From Exiguobacterium mexicanum (GTDB lineage Bacteria > Bacillota > Bacilli > Exiguobacteriales > Exiguobacteriaceae): 64,000 nucleotides of DNA. Position numbers and translations under genes: made by a program. The stretch lies in NCBI RefSeq assembly GCF_005960665.1, contig NZ_CP040676.1:630501-694500 (forward strand), written 5' to 3'. The notes below the pieces were generated by a model that saw only the letters and a program-made list of their open reading frames with translations, was not told the DNA's origin and made no database searches. This document shows, in pieces, positions 50,981 through 59,858 of the stretch (the stretch's first letter is position 1; every line of letters starts with the position of its first letter).

Positions 50981-51042
50981 CTCCCCAATAAGTAGACAGA
51001 TGAAATAACAAATCTGTTTATCTGATTGGGGAGTGTTTTTTT
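50981..51042 (+). terminator. Hairpin with T run inside the IS left end
   Basis: CTCCCCAAT and ATTGGGGAG (9 pairs) enclose an inner ACAGAT / ATCTGT stem and are followed by TG and seven T residues, ending at the orfA start. It would stop transcription entering from outside and keep transposase low. Confidence 0.65.
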
Positions 51043-51717
51043 ATGACGAGAAGTCGACATACGATCGAACAAAAACTGAGCGCGCTGCGCATGATGAATC
51101 AAGGCACATATACCTGGAAGGAAATCAGGGAGGCACATGACGTCTCTATGGACACCCTTCAGTTATGGAAAGTAAAATTCGATACCGGCGGTATTGACGC
51201 GTTGAAGCAATCGAGGACATGGAAGCCCTACACCAAGGAACAGAAGATTGCGGCGGTCCGTGACTATCTCGGTGGTCTCACTAAACTAGAGACACTCTCC
51301 AAACATCAAATCAGTCACTGGTCTGTTCTTCACAGATGGATTAGGAAGTATACTAGTCATAGCGAGTTAACAGATTCGAGAAAAGGGATGGGTCTAGCTA
51401 TGACAAAAGGAAGAAAAACTACATTTGAAGAGCGCTTTGAGATCGTGAAATACTGTTTGGAGAATGGTCGCAACTACCAGCAGACCGCGGAACAATATCA
51501 GGTATCCTATGCCCAGGTCTATGGCTGGGTCAAGAAGTATGACACGACCGGGGCCGAAGCGCTCCTAGACCGCCGTGGGCGTACGAAGCCAGAGGATGAA
51601 CTAAGTGAAGAAGAGAAGCTGAAACGTCGTATCCAGCAAATGGAGCTTGAGAACGAACTTCTTCGTGCGGACAACCTGTTCCTAAAAAAGTTAGAGGAGA
51701 TCGAGAGGAGGTCGTGA
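51043..51717 (+). CDS. IS3-family OrfA
   Basis: A 224-residue DNA-binding protein of the IS150 type. Two helix-turn-helix blocks (TWKEIREAHDVSMDTLQLWK and NYQQTAEQYQVSYAQVYGWV) are followed by a C-terminal leucine-rich coiled coil (LKRRIQQMELENELLRADNL). No ribosome site precedes the ATG, only the T run of the hairpin, so translation is weak. Near the end, A-AAA-AAG (51684-51690) in register permits a -1 shift into orfB. Confidence 0.9.
   Translation: MTRSRHTIEQKLSALRMMNQGTYTWKEIREAHDVSMDTLQLWKVKFDTGGIDALKQSRTWKPYTKEQKIAAVRDYLGGLTKLETLSKHQISHWSVLHRWIRKYTSHSELTDSRKGMGLAMTKGRKTTFEERFEIVKYCLENGRNYQQTAEQYQVSYAQVYGWVKKYDTTGAEALLDRRGRTKPEDELSEEEKLKRRIQQMELENELLRADNLFLKKLEEIERRS
51684..51690 (+). 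promoter_or_regulatory. Programmed -1 frameshift site
   Basis: Slippery heptamer A-AAA-AAG in the orfA frame. After a -1 slip the reading frame is open (GTT AGA GGA GAT ...) through the orfB start, giving an OrfAB fusion transposase as in other IS3-family elements. Confidence 0.8.
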
Positions 51718-52613
51718 TCAGCCAGGTACGGCTACAGCAAAGATATATCGCCATCAAAGAATTGAACGAAGAGGAAGCCCTCTCGATTGTGCTCCTCTGC
51801 CGGGTCGCCGGCATCTCACGGGCGGCCTATTACAAATGGTTGAATCGCACCATATCGGTGCGTCAAGAAGAGAACGAGAAGCTCCTGGAGGACATCCGTC
51901 TACTCTATGATCAGGCGAACGGGACATACGGGTACCGTCGGATCACGATGACCATCAATCGGTTACGCCGGCAACAAAGCTTGTCCCCGTTCAATGAAAA
52001 GCGAATCTATCGTTTGATGCATAGCCATGGGATTCAATCGATCATCCGCCGGAAGCGGAGGAAACATAAGAAGTCAACGCCACAGCATGTGGCCGAGAAC
52101 TTGATGAACCGAGAGTTCAGCGCGGCCCGGCCGGACGAGAAATGGTGCACCGACGTCACCGAGTTCAAATACGGTGCCGGAAAGAAGGCGTACCTTAGCG
52201 CGATTATCGACCTGTACGACGGCTCAATCGTCGCCTATCGTGTCGGGAAGTCCAACAACAACGGGCTCGTCTTTAAAACGATGATGCCAGCCATCGCGCG
52301 TCTACGTACAGGAGCGAGTCTGATGATCCATAGCGACCGAGGGTTCCAATACACCTCGAGAGGGTTCAAACGCATGGTAGAGGACGCGGGACTGACCCAC
52401 AGCATGTCCCGCGTGGGACGCTGTATCGACAACGCCCCAATCGAGAGTTTCTGGGGCACCCTGAAAGTGGAGATGTACTATTTGCGTGAGTTCCAGGCCT
52501 ATAGCGAACTGACGAAGGCAATCGAGAACTACATAGCGTTCTACAACCACGACCGTTTCCAGAAACGACTAAACGGCCTGAGTCCTGTCGAATACAGGTC
52601 TCAAGCCGCCTAG
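51714..52613 (+). CDS. IS3-family OrfB transposase (DDE)
   Basis: A 299-residue integrase-core transposase. The N-terminal HTH_21 part (YGYRRITMTINRLRRQ) precedes the DDE domain: Asp in WCTDVTEFK, Asp in MIHSDRGFQYTS and Glu in DNAPIESFWGTLK, with 35 residues between the last two as expected. It overlaps orfA by 4 bases. It may start at GTG 51714 behind AGGAGG, or be made as a fusion by frameshift. All catalytic residues are intact, so the element may be active. Confidence 0.93.
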   Translation: MISQVRLQQRYIAIKELNEEEALSIVLLCRVAGISRAAYYKWLNRTISVRQEENEKLLEDIRLLYDQANGTYGYRRITMTINRLRRQQSLSPFNEKRIYRLMHSHGIQSIIRRKRRKHKKSTPQHVAENLMNREFSAARPDEKWCTDVTEFKYGAGKKAYLSAIIDLYDGSIVAYRVGKSNNNGLVFKTMMPAIARLRTGASLMIHSDRGFQYTSRGFKRMVEDAGLTHSMSRVGRCIDNAPIESFWGTLKVEMYYLREFQAYSELTKAIENYIAFYNHDRFQKRLNGLSPVEYRSQAA

Positions 52614-52681
52614 GTTGGTTTTCATTATTTACACTGTCTACTTGACGGGGAGCAGTTCACTACGGCGGGCTTTTTCGATTA

Positions 52682-52690
52682 TGCTACAAT
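52682..52690 (+). promoter_or_regulatory. Extended -10 promoter of the acetyltransferase gene
   Basis: TGC-TACAAT, 18 bases before the ATG; the surrounding ATGCTACAATATG is identical to the degV promoter region. Confidence 0.5.
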
Positions 52691-52708
52691 ATGACGTGAG
52701 GTGATTTC

Positions 52709-53536
52709 ATGAATTGGACAGTAGAAGAAGTGAGACAAGCAGAACAGGTTGGCGCGCTCGAGGCAGCGGTCAACGCATATGACAAGATTGACGTGAAACT
52801 CGGGCACGTGGCGGTCGGTCAGAACGACTACGCCGTCTATGATGACGAAACGCTCGTCGGCTATATGGTGCTCTTCCCGTATCTCCCGAACGAGTATGAA
52901 GTGAACGCGCTCGTTCATCCGGACTATCGCAAACAAGGCGTCTTCACGGCGCTTTTGGAGGCGGCAAAGCAAGACGCGAAACAGAACGGCTGTGAGGCGT
53001 TCACGTTCGTCATCGACCGCAAGTCGAAGGACGGCAAGGCGGTCATCGACCATCTCGGCGCGGCGTACCAATTCTCAGAATACAACTTGGTGCTCAAAAA
53101 AGCCGAGCTGTTCTTGAAGCCGAACGAAGTATCGCTCCGCGAGGCGACGGACGCCGACCGTCCGCTTATCATCGAGACGCTCAGTGAGGCGTTCGGCGAC
53201 CCGCTCGACGTGACGGAGAACATCTATCAACAGATTGACACGCCGGACCGCGTGACCTATATCGGTGAGGTCGATGGTCGTCCGGTGGGGGTCATTCGTG
53301 CCCTCCTTTCGGGCGAAGATGCCGGCAGCATCCATGCGTTCGGCGTCAAGGCGGACGAGCAAGGCAAGGGCTACGGCACGAAGATGTTGAAGCAGATGGT
53401 CCAGCAGCTGTTCCGCATGGGCCGGACGAAGCTTGAGCTCGACGTCGAGACGGAGAACAAGGCCGCGCTCGAGATTTACAAGCGGGCCGGATTTGCGGAA
53501 AACGGCGGCTATGAGTTCTATTTATTAGAACTGTGA
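52709..53536 (+). CDS. GNAT-family acetyltransferase with two GNAT modules
   Basis: A 275-residue protein with two GNAT folds in tandem. The first (about 1-130) has VNALVHPDYRKQGVFTALLEA; the second (about 140-275) has IHAFGVKADEQGKGYGTKML, the better-preserved acetyl-CoA loop (Q-G-K-G-Y-G). GAGGTGAT precedes the ATG. Substrate unknown. The next small membrane gene follows closely. Confidence 0.88.
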   Translation: MNWTVEEVRQAEQVGALEAAVNAYDKIDVKLGHVAVGQNDYAVYDDETLVGYMVLFPYLPNEYEVNALVHPDYRKQGVFTALLEAAKQDAKQNGCEAFTFVIDRKSKDGKAVIDHLGAAYQFSEYNLVLKKAELFLKPNEVSLREATDADRPLIIETLSEAFGDPLDVTENIYQQIDTPDRVTYIGEVDGRPVGVIRALLSGEDAGSIHAFGVKADEQGKGYGTKMLKQMVQQLFRMGRTKLELDVETENKAALEIYKRAGFAENGGYEFYLLEL

Positions 53537-53546
53537 GGTGAGATAA

Positions 53547-53870
53547 ATGGTTCGGAATTTGAAATGGCTCGGGGCCGCCTTTGAGGCGTTCCTCGGTATA
53601 CCGGCACTCGGTGGGCTGTTCATCATCAGCATGGGCTACACACCGCTCGGGTTCATGCTCGTGTTCCATATCGTCTTGCTCGTCGTGTCGCTGTCGCGGC
53701 TGAAACGAATTTCGGTCGGGGCACTCGTCGGGATTACGGCATCGGTGCTCGGGTTCATCCCGTTCCTCGGCATGATGCTACACTGGGCGGCTGCGATCGC
53801 ACTCGCAATCGACGCACTCATGACCCCGCGCGAACAGGTGCACATGACAAAAGAAGATGACCGTTTTTAA
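53547..53870 (+). CDS. Small membrane protein (three helices)
   Basis: A 107-residue protein with three hydrophobic segments (about residues 8-28, 33-48 and 55-88, the last perhaps two helices) and a charged C-terminal tail (REQVHMTKEDDRF). GAGGTGAG lies before the ATG, 10 bases after the acetyltransferase stop. No family is recognised. Confidence 0.72.
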   Translation: MVRNLKWLGAAFEAFLGIPALGGLFIISMGYTPLGFMLVFHIVLLVVSLSRLKRISVGALVGITASVLGFIPFLGMMLHWAAAIALAIDALMTPREQVHMTKEDDRF

Positions 53871-53875
53871 TGAAG

Positions 53876-53903
53876 ACGCTCTCGGTGACGAGGGCGTTTT
53901 TTC
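53876..53903 (+). terminator. Intrinsic terminator
   Basis: 9-pair stem ACGCTCTCG / CGAGGGCGT with one G-T pair, 4-base loop and six T residues. Confidence 0.88.
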
Positions 53904-53934
53904 ATTGACCAAAACTTCAACTGAAAACGCTATA

Positions 53935-53958
53935 CAAAAGCTGGGGTTAGGACGATAT
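53935..53958 (+). promoter_or_regulatory. Sigma-D-type promoter of the chemotaxis receptor
   Basis: CAAA (53935-53938), 12 bases, GACGATAT (7 of 8 to GCCGATAT), 35 bases before the start codon. Late-flagellar control is expected for a receptor gene. Confidence 0.6.
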
Positions 53959-53993
53959 AAAAGGTGATGAAGACATAAGAGGAGGAACTCATA

Positions 53994-55289
53994 GTGAAGC
54001 TATTCAAAAACTTTACGACCCAACTGCTCGCTTGGATTTTGGTCACATCCTTTATCACGGGCGGAGCGGTCGGCTGGATCACGCTTTTGCTGCTCACCGA
54101 GCTTGAGATGGAGAAAGGGCAGGTCATGCTCGTCGGGACGGCCGTGGCCTTGCTCATTTCAGGAATCGGCGGTGCCGTCATCTACTTGATCGCCCGTCGC
54201 CCGCTCAAGGCAATCGAATTGGCGTCGGACAAGGCGGTCGAAGTCGGCAACGGCGACTTGACGGTCGTGTTCGCGGACGAGACGACGACAGACCGTTCAG
54301 AGATGGGCCGTCTGCTCCTCTCGATGGACAACATGGTCGGACACCTTCGTGAACAAGGGACGAACATGCGCTACACAGCGGACCAGCTCACCGGTTCGGC
54401 GCAAGAGATTGCGGCAGCGGTCCAAGAAGGCAATATCGCCGGCGACAACATCCGTCAAGCGATGGACGCCTTGAACAAGATGCTCGAGGACAACGTCAGC
54501 GCGACGTATAGCTCTATGGACTTGCTCGGTGCTGTCGCTCGGACGATGGAGAACATCCGTCAAGAGATGGGCTCGGCGCTCGAATCAGCGAGTGAGATGC
54601 AACAAGAAGCGGAGAGTGGCAAAGGCCTTGCCTCGTCGTCGGTCGATGCGATGCATGCGATTGCTGGAAAAGTCGAGCAGTCGTCGACGCTCAACAGCAA
54701 GTTGACAGAGATGACGGGCGAGATCTCACGCATTACGGACGTTATCAGCGACATCTCGGCGCAGACGAACTTACTTGCCTTGAACGCATCGATTGAAGCG
54801 GCTCGGGCCGGTGAACACGGACGCGGCTTCGCGGTCGTCGCGGCCGAAGTCAAGAAGCTCGCCGAACAGACGGCGAACTCGACGCAAGAGATCACGGATT
54901 TGATTGTCGACGTGAAACGTCTCGTCGGTGACACGTCGTCATCGATGGCGAACGTGAAAGCGGAAGTGGAGACGGGCGTAGGTCTCGTTGAGAAGGCGGG
55001 TGGTGCGTTCGCATCAATCCACAACTCGGCGAACGAAGTGTACAGCCACGTCCATTCGGTCGATGCGCTCATAGATGAGTCGCGTGGCCAGATCGACTCG
55101 GTCGTCACGAACTCGGCTGGGATCGTCGGTATGGTCGAAGAGGCGTCACGCTACGCGACGGAAGTCACGTCAGCGGCAAGCCAACAGGCGGCGAGTCTCG
55201 GTGAAGTGAATGGCGCGATGACGGAGCTCGTCCGGGTCGCGGAGAGTTTGCAGAATGAGACGGAAATGGTCAAAGTATCAAATAATTGA
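53994..55289 (+). CDS. Methyl-accepting chemotaxis-type receptor without outer sensor domain
   Basis: A 431-residue signal transducer. Two adjacent membrane helices (about residues 10-34 and 44-66) leave almost no extracytoplasmic loop, so it must sense inside the cell or within the membrane. A HAMP region (about 67-120) precedes the coiled-coil signalling domain whose hairpin tip reads [33 protein letters not shown]. The start is GTG at 53994 behind GAGGAGG. It signals to CheA/CheW, encoded elsewhere. Confidence 0.92.
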   Translation: MKLFKNFTTQLLAWILVTSFITGGAVGWITLLLLTELEMEKGQVMLVGTAVALLISGIGGAVIYLIARRPLKAIELASDKAVEVGNGDLTVVFADETTTDRSEMGRLLLSMDNMVGHLREQGTNMRYTADQLTGSAQEIAAAVQEGNIAGDNIRQAMDALNKMLEDNVSATYSSMDLLGAVARTMENIRQEMGSALESASEMQQEAESGKGLASSSVDAMHAIAGKVEQSSTLNSKLTEMTGEISRITDVISDISAQTNLLALNASIEAARAGEHGRGFAVVAAEVKKLAEQTANSTQEITDLIVDVKRLVGDTSSSMANVKAEVETGVGLVEKAGGAFASIHNSANEVYSHVHSVDALIDESRGQIDSVVTNSAGIVGMVEEASRYATEVTSAASQQAASLGEVNGAMTELVRVAESLQNETEMVKVSNN

Positions 55290-55344
55290 TTTAGTAATAG
55301 CCTATTTAAATCAATTATTCGTAAAATGAATTATGAGAATGGTA

Positions 55345-55394
55345 AAAACAGAGGACTGTTACCCGACCGGGCGATAACAATCCTCTGTTTTTGT
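55345..55394 (+). terminator. Intrinsic terminator of the receptor gene
   Basis: Stem AACAGAGGA / TCCTCTGTT with inner TGTTA / TAACA pairing, followed by TTTTG. A separate inverted repeat AATAATTGATTTA / TAAATCAATTATT overlaps the stop codon about 60 bases earlier. Confidence 0.82.
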
Positions 55395-55413
55395 TTGTCT
55401 TATCATGGGTATC

Positions 55414-55447
55414 AAAAAAGAAGGAGCTGATAAACTCTCCTTCTTTA
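55414..55447 (-). terminator. Intrinsic terminator of the glucosaminidase gene
   Basis: Stem AAAGAAGGAG / CTCCTTCTTT; on the minus strand six T residues follow. Lies 16 bases beyond the stop codon. Confidence 0.85.
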
Positions 55448-55462
55448 AACGTTCAAGTTGTT

Positions 55463-58231
55463 TTAATAAATAAAGCGTGGAATATCAAACTCAACTGTAT
55501 ATTCTTCAAGCTGTTTATAAATCTCATGAATTTTAAAGGTTTGCTTATAGGCCCACTCGATATCGGTAGCGTATTGATACGTACCAGGTTTTGCTGGGTT
55601 AAAGCGCATTTTGTAAAGTGTATTCTGTTGTCGCGTATTGTTCACGTATCGTTTACTGATCCATTCTCCACCGCCATAAATAGAAGCTGCGGGAGTAAAC
55701 CAGCCATTATCAAATGCGTGCTTGGCACCACCAGCTGTCGGATTGGCATCGGTCGCACCGATTCCGTACATGTTATAGACGAGTTTGTGACGAGTGCTCG
55801 TAGAAGTACTCAAGTTCCCATTCGTATCTACCCAAACACCAGAAGCAAGAGTGGATGTCCCGTTTCCTGTTTCAAGGAAAGCGTGTGACATTAAATAAAT
55901 TTCGTTAATATTAAATGCCTTACCAGCGTCGATGAAAGCCTGTGCTTGACCAGATAAGATACCTTTACCTTGTAGTGCTTTATTCAAAATGGTTGCAGAG
56001 ACACTGGATGATTTAGACAAATCTAAATACTGGAATGACTCGCGAGGTGAATCAAGCGCAGCCTCGAATTTAACGAGACGAGGATCAACTTGATTTAAAA
56101 TATCAGACTCCATCGCTAACCGCCATGCGTTATCGAAGACTCGTTCAGATTCTCCTGCTTTCCGCTTATAAGAGATGATATAGAAGTTGTCTTTTTCTCC
56201 AAGAATCGAGACCACACTGTTACTGTTCAAAACTCCATAGATGTGGGAATTTGTTGTGGCATCGGCACGTACGTTCAAAGTGCTCGCCGAAACTCTTCCG
56301 CTTTGAGTGCCTTCAATCAATTGGATGAACTCTTTAGATACATAAGCAGCAGATCCACGGTATTTATCTGTCTGTGCATTAACATTCTTTTGAATTTGAA
56401 CCATATCAGTTAATTTCAATTCATAATCGCTATAGTTTAAAACGACGTTTTTCGTGCCTGGGATTGTCTCTGGAACAGTCGGGCCCGTATATGGTTTGAT
56501 GTAAGCGCTACTGACATAAGCAGGAATCAATTTATCACCAAGTTCAAATTCGATCTTAACCCACGAGTCATTTACATGTTCGATGACTCCGATAATTTGG
56601 TTGAACAATACAGTGCCGATTTCGTTTGAAGCTGTGACTTGTGGAGTACTACGAACCTTTAAACTCGGCATTGCTGTGACGATAGCCTCGTATTCAATTG
56701 AATAGTCCTCTTCTGTTTCAACCGGTTTACTTGTCGACGCGGGTGATTTCTCAGTTAAATATTTTTTAGAGACGTAACCGACTTTCCCATCATATTTAAC
56801 CTTATACCAATCACCATGAGCAGATACAAACTCGACCTGTTTGTCGGTTAAGATAGTAGTCATTACTTTCCCGCTCAATGAATTTTTATCGCGCAAATTC
56901 AGATTAGCGGTTGTATAATAGTATTTTTTAGCAGTCGGAGCTACGGGTTTTGAAGAGGTTGGCTTGACTTCTGTCAAATAGCTACTCGCAACATAACCGG
57001 TTTTTCCGTTGTAAGTTACACGATACCAACTACCAGATTTCGATACATAGGTCACTTCTTTATTTTTCGGAATCGTGAGCAGAATTTTACCGGACCAAGA
57101 GGCCGCACTTCGTAAGTTAAGGTTTTCTTTTGTTTTATACGTAACTTTTTTAACGGGTGTGGATGCAGGCGGTTTAGGGGTTGGTTTTGGTGCTACAGGG
57201 CTAACCGTTTTGGTAGTTACCGCAACATAACTAGCAGACACATAACCTGTCTTTGATCCATATTTTACGCGATACCAATTCCCGGATTTCGAGATGTATT
57301 GGACCTCTTTGTTTTTTGGGATAGTGACGAGCACTTTACCCGAAAGTGATGCCGAACTACGTAAATTAAGATTTTCTTTGGTCTTATATACATTTGTTTT
57401 TGTTGTCGTTGAGGCGGGTGGCTTCGGTGTTGGCTTTGGAGCAGTAGGCTTTACGGTAACAGGATTAACGCTTTTATTGGTTACCTTAATATAGCTAGCA
57501 GACACAAAACCGGTTTTGGAGCCGTATTTCACCTTAAACCAATTGCCAGACTTCGCAATGTATTGGACTTCTTTGTTTTTCGGAATCGTAACGAGTACTT
57601 TGCCTTTCGTCGAGGCCGTGCTACGTAAATTCAAATTCACGGTTGTGGCATACACTTGTTTCGTCGTGCTAGATGAAGCGTTGTTTTTTGTGACTGTAGT
57701 AGGCTTCGGTGCAGCCGCGGTAGCATTTTTGACGACTGTGTTTTGTACCTTGACGTATTTGGCTGCGACATACCCAGTCTTTGATCCGTACTTTACGCGA
57801 TACCAAGTTCCTGTTTTTGAAAGGTATTGCACCTCTTTATTCTTAGGGATGGTGACAAGGACTCGCGCTTTCAGGCTGGCCGATTGACGCAAATTCAAGT
57901 TATCGGTGACAGTATATGTCTGCTTGACCTTACTTGTCGGTGCAGGTGTTGCTGTTGTCATTTTTAAATAGGCGGAAGAAACGTAGCGTTTCGCCCCTTT
58001 ATAGTCAATCTCAGCCCAAGACCCTTTGACGTTCAAGACAGAGACTTTGTTTCCTTTTGTCAACTTTCCAACGATTGGAGATGATGTAGAGGAAGATTGT
58101 CGAACATTTAAGATAGATGTATCGACAGTAGCTGTTTTCGATGCGGCATTTACGTCTTGAGTATACATCGTGGCAAACAGCACACCGGATAAAAAGATGG
58201 CTGTACTCAAGCGTTTACTTCGTTTGTTCAA
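55463..58231 (-). CDS. Secreted N-acetylglucosaminidase with SH3b repeats (LytD-like)
   Basis: A 922-residue exported cell-wall hydrolase. A signal peptide (about 1-29, ending VNAA) is followed by about eight bacterial SH3 repeats, most with an NLNLR...VTIPKNKEV...YGSKTGYV core, spaced by Thr/Pro/Lys-rich linkers; these bind peptidoglycan. The C-terminal glucosaminidase domain (about 730-922) has the catalytic Glu in SHAFLETGNGTS. TTG start at 58231 behind AAGGAGGG. Lower GC than the genes before 55 kb. Its place beside hag suits a lysin for motility and cell separation, as LytD/LytC in Bacillus. Confidence 0.9.
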   Translation of the reverse strand: MNKRSKRLSTAIFLSGVLFATMYTQDVNAASKTATVDTSILNVRQSSSTSSPIVGKLTKGNKVSVLNVKGSWAEIDYKGAKRYVSSAYLKMTTATPAPTSKVKQTYTVTDNLNLRQSASLKARVLVTIPKNKEVQYLSKTGTWYRVKYGSKTGYVAAKYVKVQNTVVKNATAAAPKPTTVTKNNASSSTTKQVYATTVNLNLRSTASTKGKVLVTIPKNKEVQYIAKSGNWFKVKYGSKTGFVSASYIKVTNKSVNPVTVKPTAPKPTPKPPASTTTKTNVYKTKENLNLRSSASLSGKVLVTIPKNKEVQYISKSGNWYRVKYGSKTGYVSASYVAVTTKTVSPVAPKPTPKPPASTPVKKVTYKTKENLNLRSAASWSGKILLTIPKNKEVTYVSKSGSWYRVTYNGKTGYVASSYLTEVKPTSSKPVAPTAKKYYYTTANLNLRDKNSLSGKVMTTILTDKQVEFVSAHGDWYKVKYDGKVGYVSKKYLTEKSPASTSKPVETEEDYSIEYEAIVTAMPSLKVRSTPQVTASNEIGTVLFNQIIGVIEHVNDSWVKIEFELGDKLIPAYVSSAYIKPYTGPTVPETIPGTKNVVLNYSDYELKLTDMVQIQKNVNAQTDKYRGSAAYVSKEFIQLIEGTQSGRVSASTLNVRADATTNSHIYGVLNSNSVVSILGEKDNFYIISYKRKAGESERVFDNAWRLAMESDILNQVDPRLVKFEAALDSPRESFQYLDLSKSSSVSATILNKALQGKGILSGQAQAFIDAGKAFNINEIYLMSHAFLETGNGTSTLASGVWVDTNGNLSTSTSTRHKLVYNMYGIGATDANPTAGGAKHAFDNGWFTPAASIYGGGEWISKRYVNNTRQQNTLYKMRFNPAKPGTYQYATDIEWAYKQTFKIHEIYKQLEEYTVEFDIPRFIY

Positions 58232-58616
58232 TGGTTTCCCTCCTTGATTTGAAAACGATAAATAATGAATGTTCGAACCAAGTATAGAGAAAATTGGGAA
58301 TGGATTGAAAGGAAGAATTTATAAAATAGGTAAACGCTTGTGTGTTAATTGGAACTTTTATGGTGTCATTTAATGTGTATTTTAAGAAAGGAATATTAAG
58401 TTGAGCCTGTTTCTTAGTATATAAAGATAGGTGTTATCTGTTTATGTATCAGCCATAAGGTGTGTGGGAATTAAGGTCGTCATATCACTTTTGATTTGAT
58501 ACGTCAGGAATCATTACCAAAGTGAATTGTAGAGGATTAGTGCAATCACTCGGCCAGACTTTCGAATTATCAATCTATAAAGAAATGCACGATTTGAATT
58601 ATTTTTCCGAAAATGC
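58232..58616. other. AT-rich divergent intergenic region
   Basis: About 385 bases between the glucosaminidase start and the hag promoter. It carries a possible minus-strand -10 (TATACT) about 60 bases before the glucosaminidase start with a poor -35. No credible gene is seen; the base composition is clearly more A/T than the upstream 55 kb. Confidence 0.5.
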
Positions 58617-58643
58617 TAAACAGAATCGCGATGACTCCGATAT
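58617..58643 (+). promoter_or_regulatory. Sigma-D promoter of hag
   Basis: TAAA (58617-58620), 15 bases, TCCGATAT (58636-58643): 11 of 12 consensus positions with ideal spacing. About 120 bases of leader follow before the flagellin start. Confidence 0.92.
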
Positions 58644-58649
58644 AGAGTA

Positions 58650-58766
58650 TGGAAACGATAAAACGTTCCAACTAATACAAGGTGAGGGGCCGGCCTAAGC
58701 CTTGTATGCTCGGACAAATGGATTTGGAAGAGCGGAAAAAACTCAAACCTATGGAGGGAAATTACA
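58650..58766 (+). promoter_or_regulatory. hag mRNA leader with hairpin and CsrA-type GGA motifs
   Basis: ATACAAGG / CCTTGTAT (58674-58707) form a stem enclosing the palindrome GGCCGGCC. Downstream lie ATGGATTTGGAAGAGCGGAAA and, at the ribosome site, CTATGGAGGGAAA, giving several GGA motifs. This matches the CsrA-repressed hag leader of B. subtilis, where one site covers the Shine-Dalgarno. csrA and fliW are in this window. Confidence 0.72.
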
Positions 58767-59858
58767 ATGATTATCAATAACAACTTAAACGCAATGAACG
58801 CACATCGTAATATGTCATTCAACACTTCGAACACTGGTAAAGCGATGGAGAAATTGTCTTCAGGTCTTCGCATCAACCGTGCAGGTGACGATGCTGCTGG
58901 TCTTGCAATCTCTGAAAAAATGCGTGGTCAAATTCGCGGTTTAGACCAAGCGACACGTAACTCACAAGATGGTATTTCTATGATTCAAACAGCTGAAGGT
59001 GCATTGAATGAGACGCACTCAATCCTTCAACGTATGCGTGAACTTGGAGTTCAAGGTGCCAACGATACTAACGTTGCTCAAGATCGTGATGCTATCCAAG
59101 AAGAACTCACTGCTTTAAAGAGTGAAATCGATCGCATCGGCAATACAACAGAATTTAACAAACAAACATTATTAAACGGCGGTCTTGGTGGAACTGTTGA
59201 TCAAGATGCTGCTACTACTACAGTACTTGCTGTTACAGGTGTAGCTAGTGCTTCAACTAATGGAGCGGCAGCAGGTACTTACGCAATTACTGCCGCTGCT
59301 GGTGAGTTAACTATGACTTTCGGTGGTAAAACGCAAACAATCGCCAATGCTGACGGAGCTCAAGAGTTGAACTTCTCTGAATTCGGCATTTCGATTAAAA
59401 CAAATGCAGGTTACACAGCTGATGATGCTGTAGGTAACGTTGTAGTTGACCCTGGATCAGTTACTTTCCAAATCGGAGCTAACGAAGATCAAAACTTAAG
59501 CCTTAACATTCGTAACATGAAAACGGATGGTGTCTTAAACCTTGCTACTGCTGGTCGTGTAGATGTTTCTACGCACGATGCAGCTAAAGCTTCTGTAACA
59601 AATATCGAGAGCGCAATCACTGAAGTTTCGAAAGAACGTTCAAAATTAGGTGCATACCAAAACCGTCTCGAGCACACAATCAACAACCTTAAAACATCTT
59701 CTGAAAACCTAACAGCGGCTGAATCACGCGTTCGTGACGTTGACATGGCGAAAGAAATGATGAACTTTACGAAAAACAACATCCTCAACCAAGCTTCGCA
59801 AGCAATGTTAGCTCAATCGAAATCTCAACCAGAAGCGGTTCTTCAACTTCTTCGGTAA
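58767..59858 (+). CDS. hag: Flagellin; exon 1 plus intron-encoded tail (unspliced form)
   Basis: A 363-residue flagellin as read from unspliced mRNA. The N-terminal INNNLNAMNAHRNMSFN, SSGLRINRAGDDAAGLA and GISMIQTAEGALNE blocks and the C-terminal NRLEHTINNLKTSSENL, ESRVRDVDMAKEMM and QASQAMLAQ form the D0/D1 rods; the variable centre is short. The ribosome site is ATGGAGGG 9-10 bases before the ATG. Predicted exon 1 ends at 59813 (349 codons, after MLA); the last 14 codons and stop then belong to the intron and encode QSKSQPEAVLQLLR. Splicing would replace them by exon 2 at 60209. Exported by the flagellar system; chaperone FliS is at 63.6 kb. Confidence 0.95.
   Translation: MIINNNLNAMNAHRNMSFNTSNTGKAMEKLSSGLRINRAGDDAAGLAISEKMRGQIRGLDQATRNSQDGISMIQTAEGALNETHSILQRMRELGVQGANDTNVAQDRDAIQEELTALKSEIDRIGNTTEFNKQTLLNGGLGGTVDQDAATTTVLAVTGVASASTNGAAAGTYAITAAAGELTMTFGGKTQTIANADGAQELNFSEFGISIKTNAGYTADDAVGNVVVDPGSVTFQIGANEDQNLSLNIRNMKTDGVLNLATAGRVDVSTHDAAKASVTNIESAITEVSKERSKLGAYQNRLEHTINNLKTSSENLTAAESRVRDVDMAKEMMNFTKNNILNQASQAMLAQSKSQPEAVLQLLR

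Larger units (their letters stand above)
50979..52654 (+). mobile_element. IS150-type (IS3 family) insertion sequence
   Basis: A 1676-base element bounded by 21-base inverted repeats: left TGCTCCCCAATAAGTAGACAG (50979-50999) and right, read inward, TGCTCCCCGTCAAGTAGACAG (52634-52654), differing at 3 positions. Ends are TG...CA as usual for IS3. Two overlapping genes, orfA and orfB, in the -1 frame relation. No 3-4-base direct repeat flanks it (ATA left, GTT right). The transposase reads intact. Confidence 0.93.
50961..52675 (+). terminator. Terminator split by an IS element
   Basis: AGCCTGCC (50961-50968) and GGCGGGCT plus T run (52664-52675) form an 8-pair stem with one G-T pair once the IS (50979-52654) is removed. 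The left arm starts at the last base of the upstream stop codon. Confidence 0.65.

Noticed and set aside
55463-58231. Repeats inside the glucosaminidase considered as a CRISPR-like or satellite array
   Set aside because: The DNA repeats follow codon periodicity and encode SH3b modules; spacers are coding linkers.
58616-58876. 86-codon minus-strand frame across the hag promoter and start
   Set aside because: Covers the sigma-D promoter and ribosome site of hag on the opposite strand; no ribosome site of its own.
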